A stretch of 54,729 nucleotides of DNA from Oricola sp. (GTDB taxonomy: Bacteria > Pseudomonadota > Alphaproteobacteria > Rhizobiales > Rhizobiaceae), in NCBI RefSeq assembly GCF_022763245.1, contig NZ_JALEGV010000020.1, forward strand, positions 1-54,729, written 5' to 3'. Position 1 is the stretch's first letter; each line of letters starts with the position of its first letter. The notes under the pieces are model-generated. The model searched no databases. It was not told the DNA's origin and saw nothing but the letters and a program-made list of their open reading frames with translations. Positions 31,437-39,553 of this stretch are shown piece by piece. The translations under genes and the position numbers were made by a program.

Positions 31437-32867
31437 TCAGTCGTAACTCTCATAGGCCCCGGCGCCGCTTTCCAAGAGGGCGCGCAGGCGGGCGAGGGCG
31501 CTTCGGACGGTGTCGCGGTTGACGGGATTGGAGAAGGCGATGCGGACGCGATGGAACATGCGCTCCGATCGTCCGGTCTTGAACTCGTCTTCCGTGTCGA
31601 TCAGGACTTTCTCGCGCTCGGCTGCCGTCTTGAAGGTCGACGACAGCCACGGTTCAGGCAGTTTCAGCCAGATGAACGGCGCCGTCTCGGAGGAATTGAA
31701 CTCGTAGCCGTCGAAGGCGTCGCGCACCATCGCAACGCGTTCGGCGATCTCGGCTGCGACGCGCTGCTTGATCGCGTCCGCTTCGCCGGACAACACCATG
31801 CGCGCGGCCAGTTCCGTCATGAGAAACGTCTTGCCGCCGGTCAGCAGTCGTGTCGCCGTCAGAACGCGCCCGGCGGTGTGCGGCGGGCAGGCGATCCAGG
31901 CGGCGCGCAGGCCGGCTGCGACGGATTTCGACATGCCCGAAACATGGAACGTCAGTTCCGGCGCCATAGAGGCGAGCGGCGGCGCGTCGTCCTCATGGAG
32001 GCAGCCATAGACATTGTCCTCGATGATCAACAGATTGTATCGGCGTGCAATCGCCGCAATCTCGCGCCGCCGTTCCTCCGGCATCACGGCAAGCGTCGGA
32101 TTCTGCAACCCGGGCATCAGGAAGACCAACCGCGGGTGCTGTTGCGCGCAGATATGTTCCAGGGCGGCGGGGATCGCGCCATACTGGTCCATCGGCACGC
32201 TCAGGGGCCTGCGTCCGATCATCTGTGCAGCGCGCGGGACGTTGGCGTAGCTCAATTCCTCCACGGCGATCTTGTCGCCAGGCACGGTCATGGCCGCAAT
32301 GATCGCCACAATTCCGGAATGAACCCCTTGCACCGGAGCAATGTTCTCGCGTTCCGGCCGCCAGTGGCGACTGCTCATCCATGCTTCGCCGGCGCTCTGC
32401 CAGTTCGGTGAAACGGACCGGATGTAATCCGAGATCTGCAGCGGGCTGTCTTCGATGATCTCGGCTGTCAGCCGCTCCAGCGTGTCGGCGATCGGCACGA
32501 GGGGCGCAGCCGAAGCGTCGAAACGGACCATTTCGCCGGCGGCGTAGCGGTCGGCGATGCGGGTGTTGGCGTCGGGCGTGAAGATGATGCTGTCGGCCTC
32601 GTCATGCGCCGTGCCGCTCTTGTTCGGGCCGGTGACATAGGTACCGCGGCCAACTTCGCCCGAGACGAGGCCGCGTTCGCGGACAATCGAATAGGCGCGG
32701 CTGACGGTTCCGACCGTGACGCCGAGGTCGTAGGCGAGATTGCGTTGAGGGGGCAATTTCGAGCCGACGGGCAGGGCGCCTTTCTCGATTGCGTCTTCGA
32801 TGCGGCCCGCGAGCCGCACATAGAGCGGGCCGTCGCCGGAATTCAAATCTGGGAGCCAAGTTGTCAT
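31437..32867 (-). CDS. MocR-type regulator (GntR winged helix fused to aminotransferase-like domain)
   Basis: 476 residues. The first ~75 are a GntR winged helix (LAGRIEDAIEKGALPVGSKLPPQRNLAYDLGVTVGTVSRAYSIV). The rest is a class I aminotransferase-like domain: ENIAPVQGVHSGIVAIIAAMTVPGDKIAVEELSY, LPGLQNPTLAVMPEERRREIA and LLIIEDNVYGCLH, with the PLP lysine in HVSGMSKSVAAGLRAAW. MocR proteins are PLP-dependent regulators, sometimes of their own gene and a divergent target. The only divergent gene here is a small DUF1127 protein, with a palindrome in the short gap between them. Confidence 0.93.
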   Translation of the reverse strand: MTTWLPDLNSGDGPLYVRLAGRIEDAIEKGALPVGSKLPPQRNLAYDLGVTVGTVSRAYSIVRERGLVSGEVGRGTYVTGPNKSGTAHDEADSIIFTPDANTRIADRYAAGEMVRFDASAAPLVPIADTLERLTAEIIEDSPLQISDYIRSVSPNWQSAGEAWMSSRHWRPERENIAPVQGVHSGIVAIIAAMTVPGDKIAVEELSYANVPRAAQMIGRRPLSVPMDQYGAIPAALEHICAQQHPRLVFLMPGLQNPTLAVMPEERRREIAAIARRYNLLIIEDNVYGCLHEDDAPPLASMAPELTFHVSGMSKSVAAGLRAAWIACPPHTAGRVLTATRLLTGGKTFLMTELAARMVLSGEADAIKQRVAAEIAERVAMVRDAFDGYEFNSSETAPFIWLKLPEPWLSSTFKTAAEREKVLIDTEDEFKTGRSERMFHRVRIAFSNPVNRDTVRSALARLRALLESGAGAYESYD

Positions 32868-32879
32868 GGTGACAATTAT

Positions 32880-32908
32880 TATATTGAGCCCATTCGGGAG
32901 TCAATATA
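32880..32908. promoter_or_regulatory. Palindrome in the mocR / DUF1127 divergent promoter
   Basis: TATATTGA (32880-32887) faces its exact inverse TCAATATA (32901-32908) across 13 bases. It is 12 bases from the mocR start codon and in the only gap between two divergent genes. An operator for the MocR-type regulator is the simplest reading; direct evidence is missing. Confidence 0.5.
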
Positions 32909-32951
32909 CGCAGACATTGTATCTCTCGAACCGAAAGAAAGGGTCAAGACA

Positions 32952-33206
32952 ATGGCATCAATTGATACAATGTTCCATCATGATGGCCCTGTGCGCATTG
33001 GCGGCAGGACCTTTGCCGGAGTGGGGGCGGTACCCCTGCAAGTCTGGCTGAAAGCGTTCAAGGCCGCGCTTCGCGTACGCATGGTCAAACGCAGGACCCG
33101 CATGCATCTGCGCGACCTGACCGACGATCAGCTGCGCGACATCGGCGTGACGCGGGCGCAGGCCCGGTTCGAGGCCGAGAAACCGTTCTGGTGGTACCAG
33201 GACTGA
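32952..33206 (+). CDS. DUF1127 domain-containing small protein
   Basis: 84 residues. The C-terminal half is a DUF1127 (YjiS-like) helix pair: RRTRMHLRDLTDDQLRDIGVTRAQARFEAEKPFWW. The N-terminal half is less conserved and begins MASIDTMFHHDG. DUF1127 proteins are small, arginine-rich, and in some alphaproteobacteria take part in RNA turnover, phosphate or carbon control, but no role can be fixed here. The frame is much longer upstream, but that part lies on mocR; the ATG at 32952 follows GAAAGAAAGGGTC, a reasonable ribosome-binding site. It is divergent from mocR. Confidence 0.85.
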   Translation: MASIDTMFHHDGPVRIGGRTFAGVGAVPLQVWLKAFKAALRVRMVKRRTRMHLRDLTDDQLRDIGVTRAQARFEAEKPFWWYQD

Positions 33207-33224
33207 GAATTCGGGCCGGGCGCC

Positions 33225-33638
33225 TCAGCAGGTGGTCCGGCCGGTTGTCCACGCCATCACATCTGCATTGATGCGCGCCGAGACAGGCGCTTCGGCCAGT
33301 GGACCGTAGGTGCTGATCTTCACGGGATCGCCATGCGCTTCAATCACAAGCTGCGGCAGGCCCGATGCCTTGCCGCGCTTCACGATCAACAGGCGCGGCT
33401 TGCCGGTGCGCGTATCGAGTTCCGGGATCAAGGCGAGATCGCGAAACGCCCGGTCGCCGGACTTCATCCAGCATTTCTGCGCCTTTTCGTTGACGTCCGC
33501 GAGGACCGTCGATGCCCGCGAAGCCTCAACCTCCAGCATCAGCGAACCGCCTGGCTTCTCGCCGACGCATCCGGCGAGGGCGAGTGCGGCCGCAAGCGCG
33601 CAGAGCGCCGACCGGAAGCGTGCGTTGGCGCGGCTCAC
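33225..33638 (-). CDS. Putative lipoprotein
   Basis: 137 residues. A lipoprotein signal ends in LALAGC (Cys23), so it should be fixed to a membrane by a lipid. The mature part has two more cysteines (KCWMKS, TTC at the very end), perhaps a disulfide, and a beta-rich centre ([34 protein letters not shown]). I do not recognise the family. It starts with GTG overlapping the purQ stop codon by four bases (GTGA), so it is translated along with the purine gene, though a role in purine synthesis is unlikely. Confidence 0.75.
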   Translation of the reverse strand: MSRANARFRSALCALAAALALAGCVGEKPGGSLMLEVEASRASTVLADVNEKAQKCWMKSGDRAFRDLALIPELDTRTGKPRLLIVKRGKASGLPQLVIEAHGDPVKISTYGPLAEAPVSARINADVMAWTTGRTTC

Positions 33639-34315
33639 GCGGCAGCCTTGCCGATGAGATCGAGCGCGCTTTCGAACACGCCGCGCCCGTCCGTGCCGCC
33701 ATGGGCCGGTTCGATCAGGTTTTCGGGGTGGGGCATCATGCCGAGGACGTTGCCGGCTTCGTTGACGATTCCCGCGATGTCTTCGACCGAGCCGTTCGGG
33801 TTGGTGCCCTCGGCGTAGCGGAAGACGACCTGGCCGTTGCCGTTCAGCCTTTGCAGGGTGTCGGTGTCGGCGAAATAGTTGCCGTCATGATGCGCGACGG
33901 GGCATCGGATGACCTGACCGTCCGTGTAGGCCGAGGTGAACGCCGTCTGCGCGCTGACGACTTCGAGCTTCACTTCCTTGCAGACGAAGTTCAGCGAGGC
34001 GTTGCGCATGAGAGCGCCCGGAAGCAGTCCGGCTTCAAGCAGGATCTGGAAGCCGTTGCAGACACCCATCACCCTGACGCCTGCCTCCGCCTTGCGCCGA
34101 ATCGCGTCCATGACCGGCATGCGTGCGGCGATCGCACCGCAGCGCAGGTAATCGCCGAAGGAGAAGCCGCCCGGAATGACGACAAGATCGACATCGGGGA
34201 TTTCCGTGTCGGTCTGCCAGACGGTCACGGGGGCATGTCCGGAGATTTTGGTGATCGCGGCGATCATGTCGCGATCGCGGTTGAGGCCTGGAAGCAGAAT
34301 GACGGCGGATTTCAT
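33635..34315 (-). CDS. purQ: Phosphoribosylformylglycinamidine synthase, glutaminase subunit
   Basis: Supplies ammonia from glutamine to PurL. The 226-residue protein is a class I glutamine amidotransferase: [19 protein letters not shown] near 46-64, the nucleophile in [19 protein letters not shown] (Cys88 region), and the His/Glu pair in [11 protein letters not shown] near 198-208. A GTG at 34327 would lengthen it by four residues; the ATG at 34315 is the conserved start. An acyltransferase gene lies between it and purS, and its stop overlaps the start of the lipoprotein gene. Confidence 0.96.
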   Translation of the reverse strand: MKSAVILLPGLNRDRDMIAAITKISGHAPVTVWQTDTEIPDVDLVVIPGGFSFGDYLRCGAIAARMPVMDAIRRKAEAGVRVMGVCNGFQILLEAGLLPGALMRNASLNFVCKEVKLEVVSAQTAFTSAYTDGQVIRCPVAHHDGNYFADTDTLQRLNGNGQVVFRYAEGTNPNGSVEDIAGIVNEAGNVLGMMPHPENLIEPAHGGTDGRGVFESALDLIGKAAA

Positions 34316-34399
34316 CGAGACAGTCACGGTCGGAAAGATGTGGGGTTCAGCCGTGTCTTAGCCGATGCGGTGCGCGGACGCGAGGGGAATCGCCGGAAT

Positions 34400-35473
34400 T
34401 CACTCCGCCGGAGCGGGTATCGGGCGCGGATTGTTGCTGCCGGGAGTGCCAGGCAGATGCGCCCAAGCCGGGCGCTCGAACAGGAACCGGCCATAGCCTA
34501 CGCGCTGGATGATCAGGTAAAGGGCGACCGGCGCCAGGATCGATCCAACAAGAACCATGCAACTGAGCAGGCTCGTGTCCGTGAAGCCGGTTTTCATGGC
34601 GATGATCCGGATTGCGGACATCGGCAGGGTGAAGGCGAGATAGATCACCAGCGAGTGCTCGCCGATCCAGCGCAGCCAACCCATGCCTCGGATGCGAATC
34701 AGCAAGGCGCTGCCAATGCACAGCGCCAGCGCGCCGAGGACCGCGAGCGCAAAGTGCAGCGGCGGGAAGGCGGCGTAGCCCATCTGCATCGCCGTGGGTT
34801 CTGGCATGCCGTCCGGAAGGAAGACGAGCAGGGCTTCGGCCAATGCCCAGGCGACAAGTCCCGCGGTGGCGAGTGCCGGGCGCGCAACGGCGGCTTCCAC
34901 AAGCCGGAAGACGAGGGGTGAGGCGGCGTAGCCGATGTAGAAGAAGACGAAATAGGCGCAGAATTGTGTGACGGCATAGCTCGCCACTTCGATCTGCGCC
35001 ATCTGCAAGAGCGCCGACGCGGTGATCACGGCCCAATGCGGAACCCGGTATTGCCAGGCGAGCTTCGCGACGACGCTGAAGACACCAAGCATGTAGATGA
35101 ACCAGAGCACGCCATAGGGCTGGACCAGGGCGAGCGCGAGGTCCGAAAGCATGCCGCCAATGTCTCCGCTGGCGATGCCCACCTTCAGGACGATGCTGAT
35201 CGCGGCCCAGAGCGCGTAGAAGTAGAAGTAGTGCAGGACGCGACGATCGCCGTAGCGCAGCCAGTCGCGCCCGATCACTTGCGACAGGAACAGGCCGGAA
35301 ATGAGGAAAAACTCCGGCATCCGGAACGGCGTCGCGAAGCCGATCACATAGTGGAGGATGCCGATGTCGCCGGTGTATTTTCCGACATTGTGGGCGGAAT
35401 ACATCATCACGACGAGGATGATCGAGATCCCCTTCGCCGCATCGACCCAATCGTATCGCCGCCTGTCTGTCAT
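34400..35473 (-). CDS. Acyltransferase-3 family membrane protein
   Basis: 357 residues with about ten membrane helices. The start RYDWVDAAKGISIILVVMMYSAHN and the following FRMPEFFLISGLFLSQ are the hallmark of the acyltransferase 3 (YfcC/OafB-like) family, which moves acetyl or succinyl groups to sugars of cell-surface polymers. The usual catalytic His early in the first loop is present as Ser-Ala-His (residues 26-28). The ATG at 35473 follows GGAAGG and is chosen over the frame start at 35614. It sits between purS and purQ, breaking a gene order usually contiguous in rhizobia, and is not expected to take part in purine synthesis. Confidence 0.88.
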   Translation of the reverse strand: MTDRRRYDWVDAAKGISIILVVMMYSAHNVGKYTGDIGILHYVIGFATPFRMPEFFLISGLFLSQVIGRDWLRYGDRRVLHYFYFYALWAAISIVLKVGIASGDIGGMLSDLALALVQPYGVLWFIYMLGVFSVVAKLAWQYRVPHWAVITASALLQMAQIEVASYAVTQFCAYFVFFYIGYAASPLVFRLVEAAVARPALATAGLVAWALAEALLVFLPDGMPEPTAMQMGYAAFPPLHFALAVLGALALCIGSALLIRIRGMGWLRWIGEHSLVIYLAFTLPMSAIRIIAMKTGFTDTSLLSCMVLVGSILAPVALYLIIQRVGYGRFLFERPAWAHLPGTPGSNNPRPIPAPAE

Positions 35474-35626
35474 CGGTGCCTTCCGCCACGGTAATGAGCG
35501 GATACACCATCGGACCTGCCCCTTGGTTAAGAGGCGGGCGGTTCCTGCAGTATTCTCTCGGTATTGGTTAACCGCGGCAGGCCGATCGCGCAGAGCGCCG
35601 ACCGGCCCTGGCAATGACTTGCGCGG

Positions 35627-35869
35627 TCAGTCGATCTCGACGCTGAAATCTTCGATCACCGTGTTGGCGAGAAGCTTCTCGCACATGGCTTTGAGATCGG
35701 CTTCCGCGCGTGAGCGGTCATCGGTTTCCAGTTCGACGTCGAAGACCTTGCCTTGGCGCACCTTGCCCACTCCGGAGAAGTCGAGCGCGTGCAACGCGCC
35801 CTCGATCGCCTTTCCCTGCGGATCGAGAACGCCGTTCTTCAGCGTGACGATGACGCGTGCCTTGATCAT
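35627..35869 (-). CDS. purS: Phosphoribosylformylglycinamidine synthase subunit PurS
   Basis: 80 residues with the PurS pattern: MIKARVIVTLKNGVLDPQGKAIEGALHALDFSG, then VRQGKVFDVELE and CEKLLANTVIEDFSVEI. It bridges PurL and PurQ in the multi-subunit enzyme. It lies 15 bases after purC on the same strand and is presumably in one transcript with it. Confidence 0.96.
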   Translation of the reverse strand: MIKARVIVTLKNGVLDPQGKAIEGALHALDFSGVGKVRQGKVFDVELETDDRSRAEADLKAMCEKLLANTVIEDFSVEID

Positions 35870-35884
35870 TGTCCGACCGCCGCC

Positions 35885-36649
35885 CTATTTCACCAGCACC
35901 GGGCCCTTCGGGCGCGGCGCGTCGTTTTCGTTCATGATGCCGAGCCGCCGGGCGACCTCCTGATAGGCTTCGACCAGTCCGCCGATGTCACGGCGGAAAC
36001 GGTCCTTGTCGAGCTTCTCGTTGGTCTTGACGTCCCAGAGGCGGCACGAATCCGGCGAGATCTCGTCGGCGACGACGATGCGCATCATGTCGCCCTCATA
36101 GAGCCGGCCGCATTCGATCTTGAAATCGACGAGCTGGATGCCGATGCCGAGGAAGAGGCCGGTGAGGAAATCGTTGACACGAATGGCGAGCGCCATGATG
36201 TCGTCGATCTCCTGCGGGCTGGCCCAGCCGAAGGCGGTCACGTGTTCTTCGGTGACCATCGGATCGTCGAGCGCGTCGGCCTTGTAGTAGAATTCGATGA
36301 CCGAGCGCGGAAGGACGGTGCCTTCCTCGATGCCGAGGCGCTTGGAAATCGACCCCGCGGCAATATTGCGCACGACGACTTCCAGCGGAATGATCTCGAC
36401 CTCGCGGATCAGCTGTTCGCGCATGTTCAGTCGTTTGATGAAATGCGTCGGGATGCCGATCCGGTTCAGATTGGTGAAGATGTATTCCGAAATCCGGTTG
36501 TTGAGGACGCCTTTGCCCTCGATGACGTCGTGCTTCTTCTTGTTGAAGGCGGTGGCGTCATCCTTGAAGAACTGGATCAGCGTGCCGGGTTCCGGGCCTT
36601 CGTAGAGGATTTTGGCCTTGCCTTCATAGATGCGGCGGCGTTGTTTCAT
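35885..36649 (-). CDS. purC: Phosphoribosylaminoimidazole-succinocarboxamide synthase
   Basis: Joins CAIR and aspartate, using ATP, in step 8 of the purine route (SAICAR synthase). The 254-residue protein shows [33 protein letters not shown] at 4-36, then [22 protein letters not shown] near 91-112 and [10 protein letters not shown] with the metal-binding acidic residues near 175. [10 protein letters not shown] near 197-206 is also conserved. The frame starts at 36697, but the ATG at 36649 gives the normal rhizobial start [13 protein letters not shown]. It is divergent from the ATPase-inhibitor gene with a 248-bp gap. Confidence 0.97.
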   Translation of the reverse strand: MKQRRRIYEGKAKILYEGPEPGTLIQFFKDDATAFNKKKHDVIEGKGVLNNRISEYIFTNLNRIGIPTHFIKRLNMREQLIREVEIIPLEVVVRNIAAGSISKRLGIEEGTVLPRSVIEFYYKADALDDPMVTEEHVTAFGWASPQEIDDIMALAIRVNDFLTGLFLGIGIQLVDFKIECGRLYEGDMMRIVVADEISPDSCRLWDVKTNEKLDKDRFRRDIGGLVEAYQEVARRLGIMNENDAPRPKGPVLVK

Positions 36650-36897
36650 GTAGTGCGTACTCTGCCTGGGATTCGCGCGAAATGGTGCATCGCGCATGTC
36701 ATCTGCGCCGTTTACTCCAATCCGTGCGCAATCACAAACCTCGGCGTCGCCATTCCGGTGTTTTTGCGCCGCTGATTTTGGGGAATGACGCGGCGTGCGG
36801 CTAGCATGTTGATCTTTTCATGGCCATTTGATTTAGACGTGCTGACAATCAACCGCTGGGCGCGTAGTCGCCAGCCATGCATTCCATGGAGACCGCC

Positions 36898-37215
36898 ATG
36901 TCGATGAAAGACCGCGAAGACGCCTACGAGAACAAGTTCGCGCATGATCAGGAACTGCAGTTCAAGGCGGTTGCCCGGCGCAACAAGCTGCTGGGCCAGT
37001 GGGCAGCCGAAAAGCTCGGCAAGACGGGCGACGAGGTCGAGGCTTACGCTAAGGAAGTCGTGCTGGCCGATTTCGAGGAAGTCGGCGACGAGGATGTCTT
37101 CCGCAAGATCCGTGGCGACTTCGATGCCGCCGGCGTCGATCAGTCGGACCACCAGATTCGCCGCACGATGGAAGAGCTTCTGGCCGAAGCGGTCGAGCAG
37201 GTGCGCAACGACTGA
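36898..37215 (+). CDS. DUF1476 protein; F1Fo-ATPase inhibitor zeta-type
   Basis: 105 residues, highly helical and acidic: DREDAYENKFAHDQELQFKAVARRNKLLGQWAAEKLG at the N-terminus, then VLADFEEVGDEDVFRKIRGDFDAAG and a final helix. This is the DUF1476 family; its member in Paracoccus denitrificans is the zeta subunit that inhibits ATP hydrolysis by the F1Fo-ATP synthase through its N-terminal region. In some symbiotic rhizobia the inhibitory action is reported to be weak. The ATG at 36898 follows GGAG by seven bases. It is transcribed away from purC. Confidence 0.92.
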   Translation: MSMKDREDAYENKFAHDQELQFKAVARRNKLLGQWAAEKLGKTGDEVEAYAKEVVLADFEEVGDEDVFRKIRGDFDAAGVDQSDHQIRRTMEELLAEAVEQVRND

Positions 37216-37230
37216 GCCGGGGCGCACGCC

Positions 37231-38004
37231 ATGCCGCATGATTACACGCTTGCCGAACGGCTTTCAGCCGGCGAGACGGTTCTGACCGTCTGGTCTTCCA
37301 TTCCCGATCTGGGCTTGGTGGAACAATTGGCCGAGGGGCCGTTCGACTCCGTGACGCTGGACATGCAGCATGGCGGCCATCATGTCGAAAGCATTCAGAA
37401 CGGCCTAGTTCCCGTGATCAAGGCGGGCAAGGCGGCCGTTGTCCGTGTGCCGCTCGGCGACTTCGGCATGGCATCCCGGGCGCTCGATTTTGGCGCCGAT
37501 GCCGTCATCGCGCCGATGATCAACACGATCGAGGACGCGGCCGCGTTTCGCGACGCGATGAAGTATCCGCCGGTGGGTTGCCGCTCATGGGGGCCGACGC
37601 GTGCGTTGAAATTGCGTGGCGTTGCCGGCGGAACGGACTACCTGCGCTCCGCGGATCGACGGACGCTTGCCTTCGCGATGATCGAAACCAAGGAAGCGCT
37701 GGCGATCGCCGAAGACATCGCTGCCATGGACGGAATTGACGGCCTGTTTGTCGGGCCGTCCGATTTCTCCATCGCCTGGTCGGGCGGAGAATCCGTCGAT
37801 CCCGGGCTCGATGACATGCAGGAAGCGGTCGCCCGGATTGCTGACATCGCGCGGGCGGCGGGCAAGCATGCCGGAATCTTCGCGGCCGCGCCCGCGATGG
37901 TGCCGCGATTCGTCGAGATGGGCTTCGGCTTCATCTCGGTTGCGATGGACTTCACGGTCGTCGCTGAAGGCCAGAAATCTGTTTTGGCCGCCGCCGGAGC
38001 CTGA
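37231..38004 (+). CDS. HpcH/HpaI family aldolase
   Basis: 257 residues of the class II pyruvate-aldolase fold. Motifs: FDSVTLDMQHGGHH near 38-51 with a His near the active site, VVRVPLGDFGMASRALDFGADAVIAPMINTIEDA near 69-102 with arginine for pyruvate binding, LAFAMIETKEALAIAEDIAAMDGIDGLFVGPSDFS near 145-180 with the metal-binding glutamate. It should split a 2-keto-acid aldol to pyruvate and an aldehyde; the exact substrate is not clear. It lies 15 bases after the ATPase inhibitor gene on the same strand, and a hairpin terminator overlaps its stop codon. Confidence 0.9.
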   Translation: MPHDYTLAERLSAGETVLTVWSSIPDLGLVEQLAEGPFDSVTLDMQHGGHHVESIQNGLVPVIKAGKAAVVRVPLGDFGMASRALDFGADAVIAPMINTIEDAAAFRDAMKYPPVGCRSWGPTRALKLRGVAGGTDYLRSADRRTLAFAMIETKEALAIAEDIAAMDGIDGLFVGPSDFSIAWSGGESVDPGLDDMQEAVARIADIARAAGKHAGIFAAAPAMVPRFVEMGFGFISVAMDFTVVAEGQKSVLAAAGA

Positions 38005-38014
38005 AGCTCCGGCG
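37992..38014. terminator. Bidirectional hairpin between convergent genes
   Basis: CGCCGGAGC (37992-38000) pairs perfectly with GCTCCGGCG (38006-38014) around a five-base loop. It includes the stop codon of the aldolase gene. T runs are poor on both strands. Confidence 0.6.
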
Positions 38015-38015
38015 A

Positions 38016-38564
38016 TTACAGCCGTTTCATGAATTCCGCGAAGACCATCAGGCCCTCGGGCCAGGGGCCGTGGCCCGATTCGGGGTCGATATGTCCCGAC
38101 TCTCCCGCATCGACCAGGAAGGCTCCCCAGTCATTGGCGAGCTCGGCCGCCCTGTCGTAGGACGAGAAGGGGTCGTTGCGGCTGGCAACCAGGAAAGACG
38201 GGAAGGGCAGCGGTGCGCTCGGATAGGGGCCGAAGGTCAACAGATGCTTCGGCCTGACACTCGGATTGTCGGTTTCGGGCGGCGCCACGAAGAAACCGCC
38301 GCGAACCTTGTCCGCGTTGTCCTCCACGGCGTGCACCGCGGTTGCGACACCAAGAGAGTGGGCGACCAGCACCACCGGCTTTTCGGCCCGCTCGATCTCT
38401 TCGCGCAAACGGACGACCCAGTCTTCACGAACGGGCTTTGACCACTCGGCTTGCTCGACACGACGGGCGTTTGTCATGCCCGTCTGCCAGCGGCTCTGCC
38501 AGTGGTCGGGTCCGGAGTCCTTGAAGCCGGGAACAATGAGGATTTCAGCGTCTTTGATTTTCAT
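38016..38564 (-). CDS. RBBP9/YdeN family alpha/beta hydrolase
   Basis: 182 residues. The pattern of the RBBP9/YdeN serine hydrolases is complete: ILIVPGFKDSGPDHWQSRWQ at the start, the nucleophile elbow VLVAHSLGVATAVH (Ser near 71), SFLVASRNDPFSSYDRAAELANDWG with the catalytic Asp, and DAGESGHIDPESGHGPWPEG with the catalytic His. The physiological substrate is unknown. The frame is open far upstream, but those residues lie on the EamA gene; the ATG at 38564 gives the family length. Confidence 0.92.
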   Translation of the reverse strand: MKIKDAEILIVPGFKDSGPDHWQSRWQTGMTNARRVEQAEWSKPVREDWVVRLREEIERAEKPVVLVAHSLGVATAVHAVEDNADKVRGGFFVAPPETDNPSVRPKHLLTFGPYPSAPLPFPSFLVASRNDPFSSYDRAAELANDWGAFLVDAGESGHIDPESGHGPWPEGLMVFAEFMKRL

Positions 38565-38614
38565 GCGCTGCAGGTCGGCATTGCCGCCCCATTTGTCAAT
38601 CCGTTGCCCGGAAT

Positions 38615-39511
38615 TCAGAGTGTCCGGGATGCCTCTTTCTCGGAAACGCGGCGGCGCAGGAACCGTCCGGCAAAGACGTTGATCGCTAGTCCAAGGAAAA
38701 CCAGGGCCGAACCCGTCCAGACCGTCGGGCTCAAACTTTCTCCGAATACCAGCGCTGTCGAGGACATTCCGAACACCGGGATCAGCAGAGCGAAGGGCGT
38801 CACGGTCGCCGCCGCATGGCTGCGGAGGAGAAAGATCCAGGCGGCGAAGTTGAACACGGTCGTCGGGTAGGCGAGGAAGGCGATGCTGAGGACCGCCGTT
38901 ATCGACGGAACATGGTCGGGCAGTCCGAAAGCGGTATCCTCGAACAGAATCGACAACAGGAACAGCGGAATGGGAGCGGCAAGGCTCGACCATCCCACGA
39001 AGCCCAGCATGGCATCCGTCTTCGCCATCTTGGCCAGCACGTTGGCCAGCCCCCATGCGGCGGCCGATCCGATCACCATCAGGAACGGGACGAAGGGGGT
39101 GATTTCCGCATTGGCGAAGGCGATGACGCCGATTCCGACGATGGCGACGGCCGCGCCTGCGATCTCATGGCGCCGCGGGCGCTCGCCGAACATGAGCATT
39201 GCGAACAGAACGGTGAAGAACACCTGCATCTGGACGACCAGCGATGCGAGGCCGGGCGGCATGCCCAGGCGGATCGAAGAGAAGATCAGCCCGAACATGA
39301 CGACGCCCTGCGTCAGGCCGTATGCGATCAGGAGCCGCGCCGGAACCTTTGGAGCCGGCACGAAAAACACAAGCGGGAACGCCGCGAAGACGTAGCGATA
39401 GCCGGTGACGAGCAATGGCGGCAGCTCCGTCACCGAGAACTTGATGGCGACGAAGGCGACGCCGTAGATCGCGCTGACGAGGATGGCGAGCAGGATATGC
39501 GCAAGCGGCAT
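38615..39511 (-). CDS. DMT family (two-EamA-domain) transporter
   Basis: 298 residues, ten membrane helices in two EamA repeats: LAILVSAIYGVAFVAIKFSVTELPPLLVTGYRYVFAA in the first, and MVIGSAAAWGLANVLAKMAKTDAMLGFVGWSSL in the second. FAMLMFGERPRRHEIAGAAVAIVGIGVI and SSTALVFGESLSPTVWTGSALVFLGLAI are the two typical helix 4-5 regions. Likely exports amino acids or other metabolites through the inner membrane. It lies between purB and the hydrolase gene on the same strand. Confidence 0.92.
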   Translation of the reverse strand: MPLAHILLAILVSAIYGVAFVAIKFSVTELPPLLVTGYRYVFAAFPLVFFVPAPKVPARLLIAYGLTQGVVMFGLIFSSIRLGMPPGLASLVVQMQVFFTVLFAMLMFGERPRRHEIAGAAVAIVGIGVIAFANAEITPFVPFLMVIGSAAAWGLANVLAKMAKTDAMLGFVGWSSLAAPIPLFLLSILFEDTAFGLPDHVPSITAVLSIAFLAYPTTVFNFAAWIFLLRSHAAATVTPFALLIPVFGMSSTALVFGESLSPTVWTGSALVFLGLAINVFAGRFLRRRVSEKEASRTL

Positions 39512-39553
39512 CTGTCACTCCATCCTTCAGAGCGCCGGCGAACCCGGCATGCG

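Noticed and set aside
36650-36897. Riboswitch or purine-responsive leader between purC and the DUF1476 gene
   Set aside because: Only short inverted repeats are present and nothing resembles a known purine or PRPP element; I see nothing specific in this gap.
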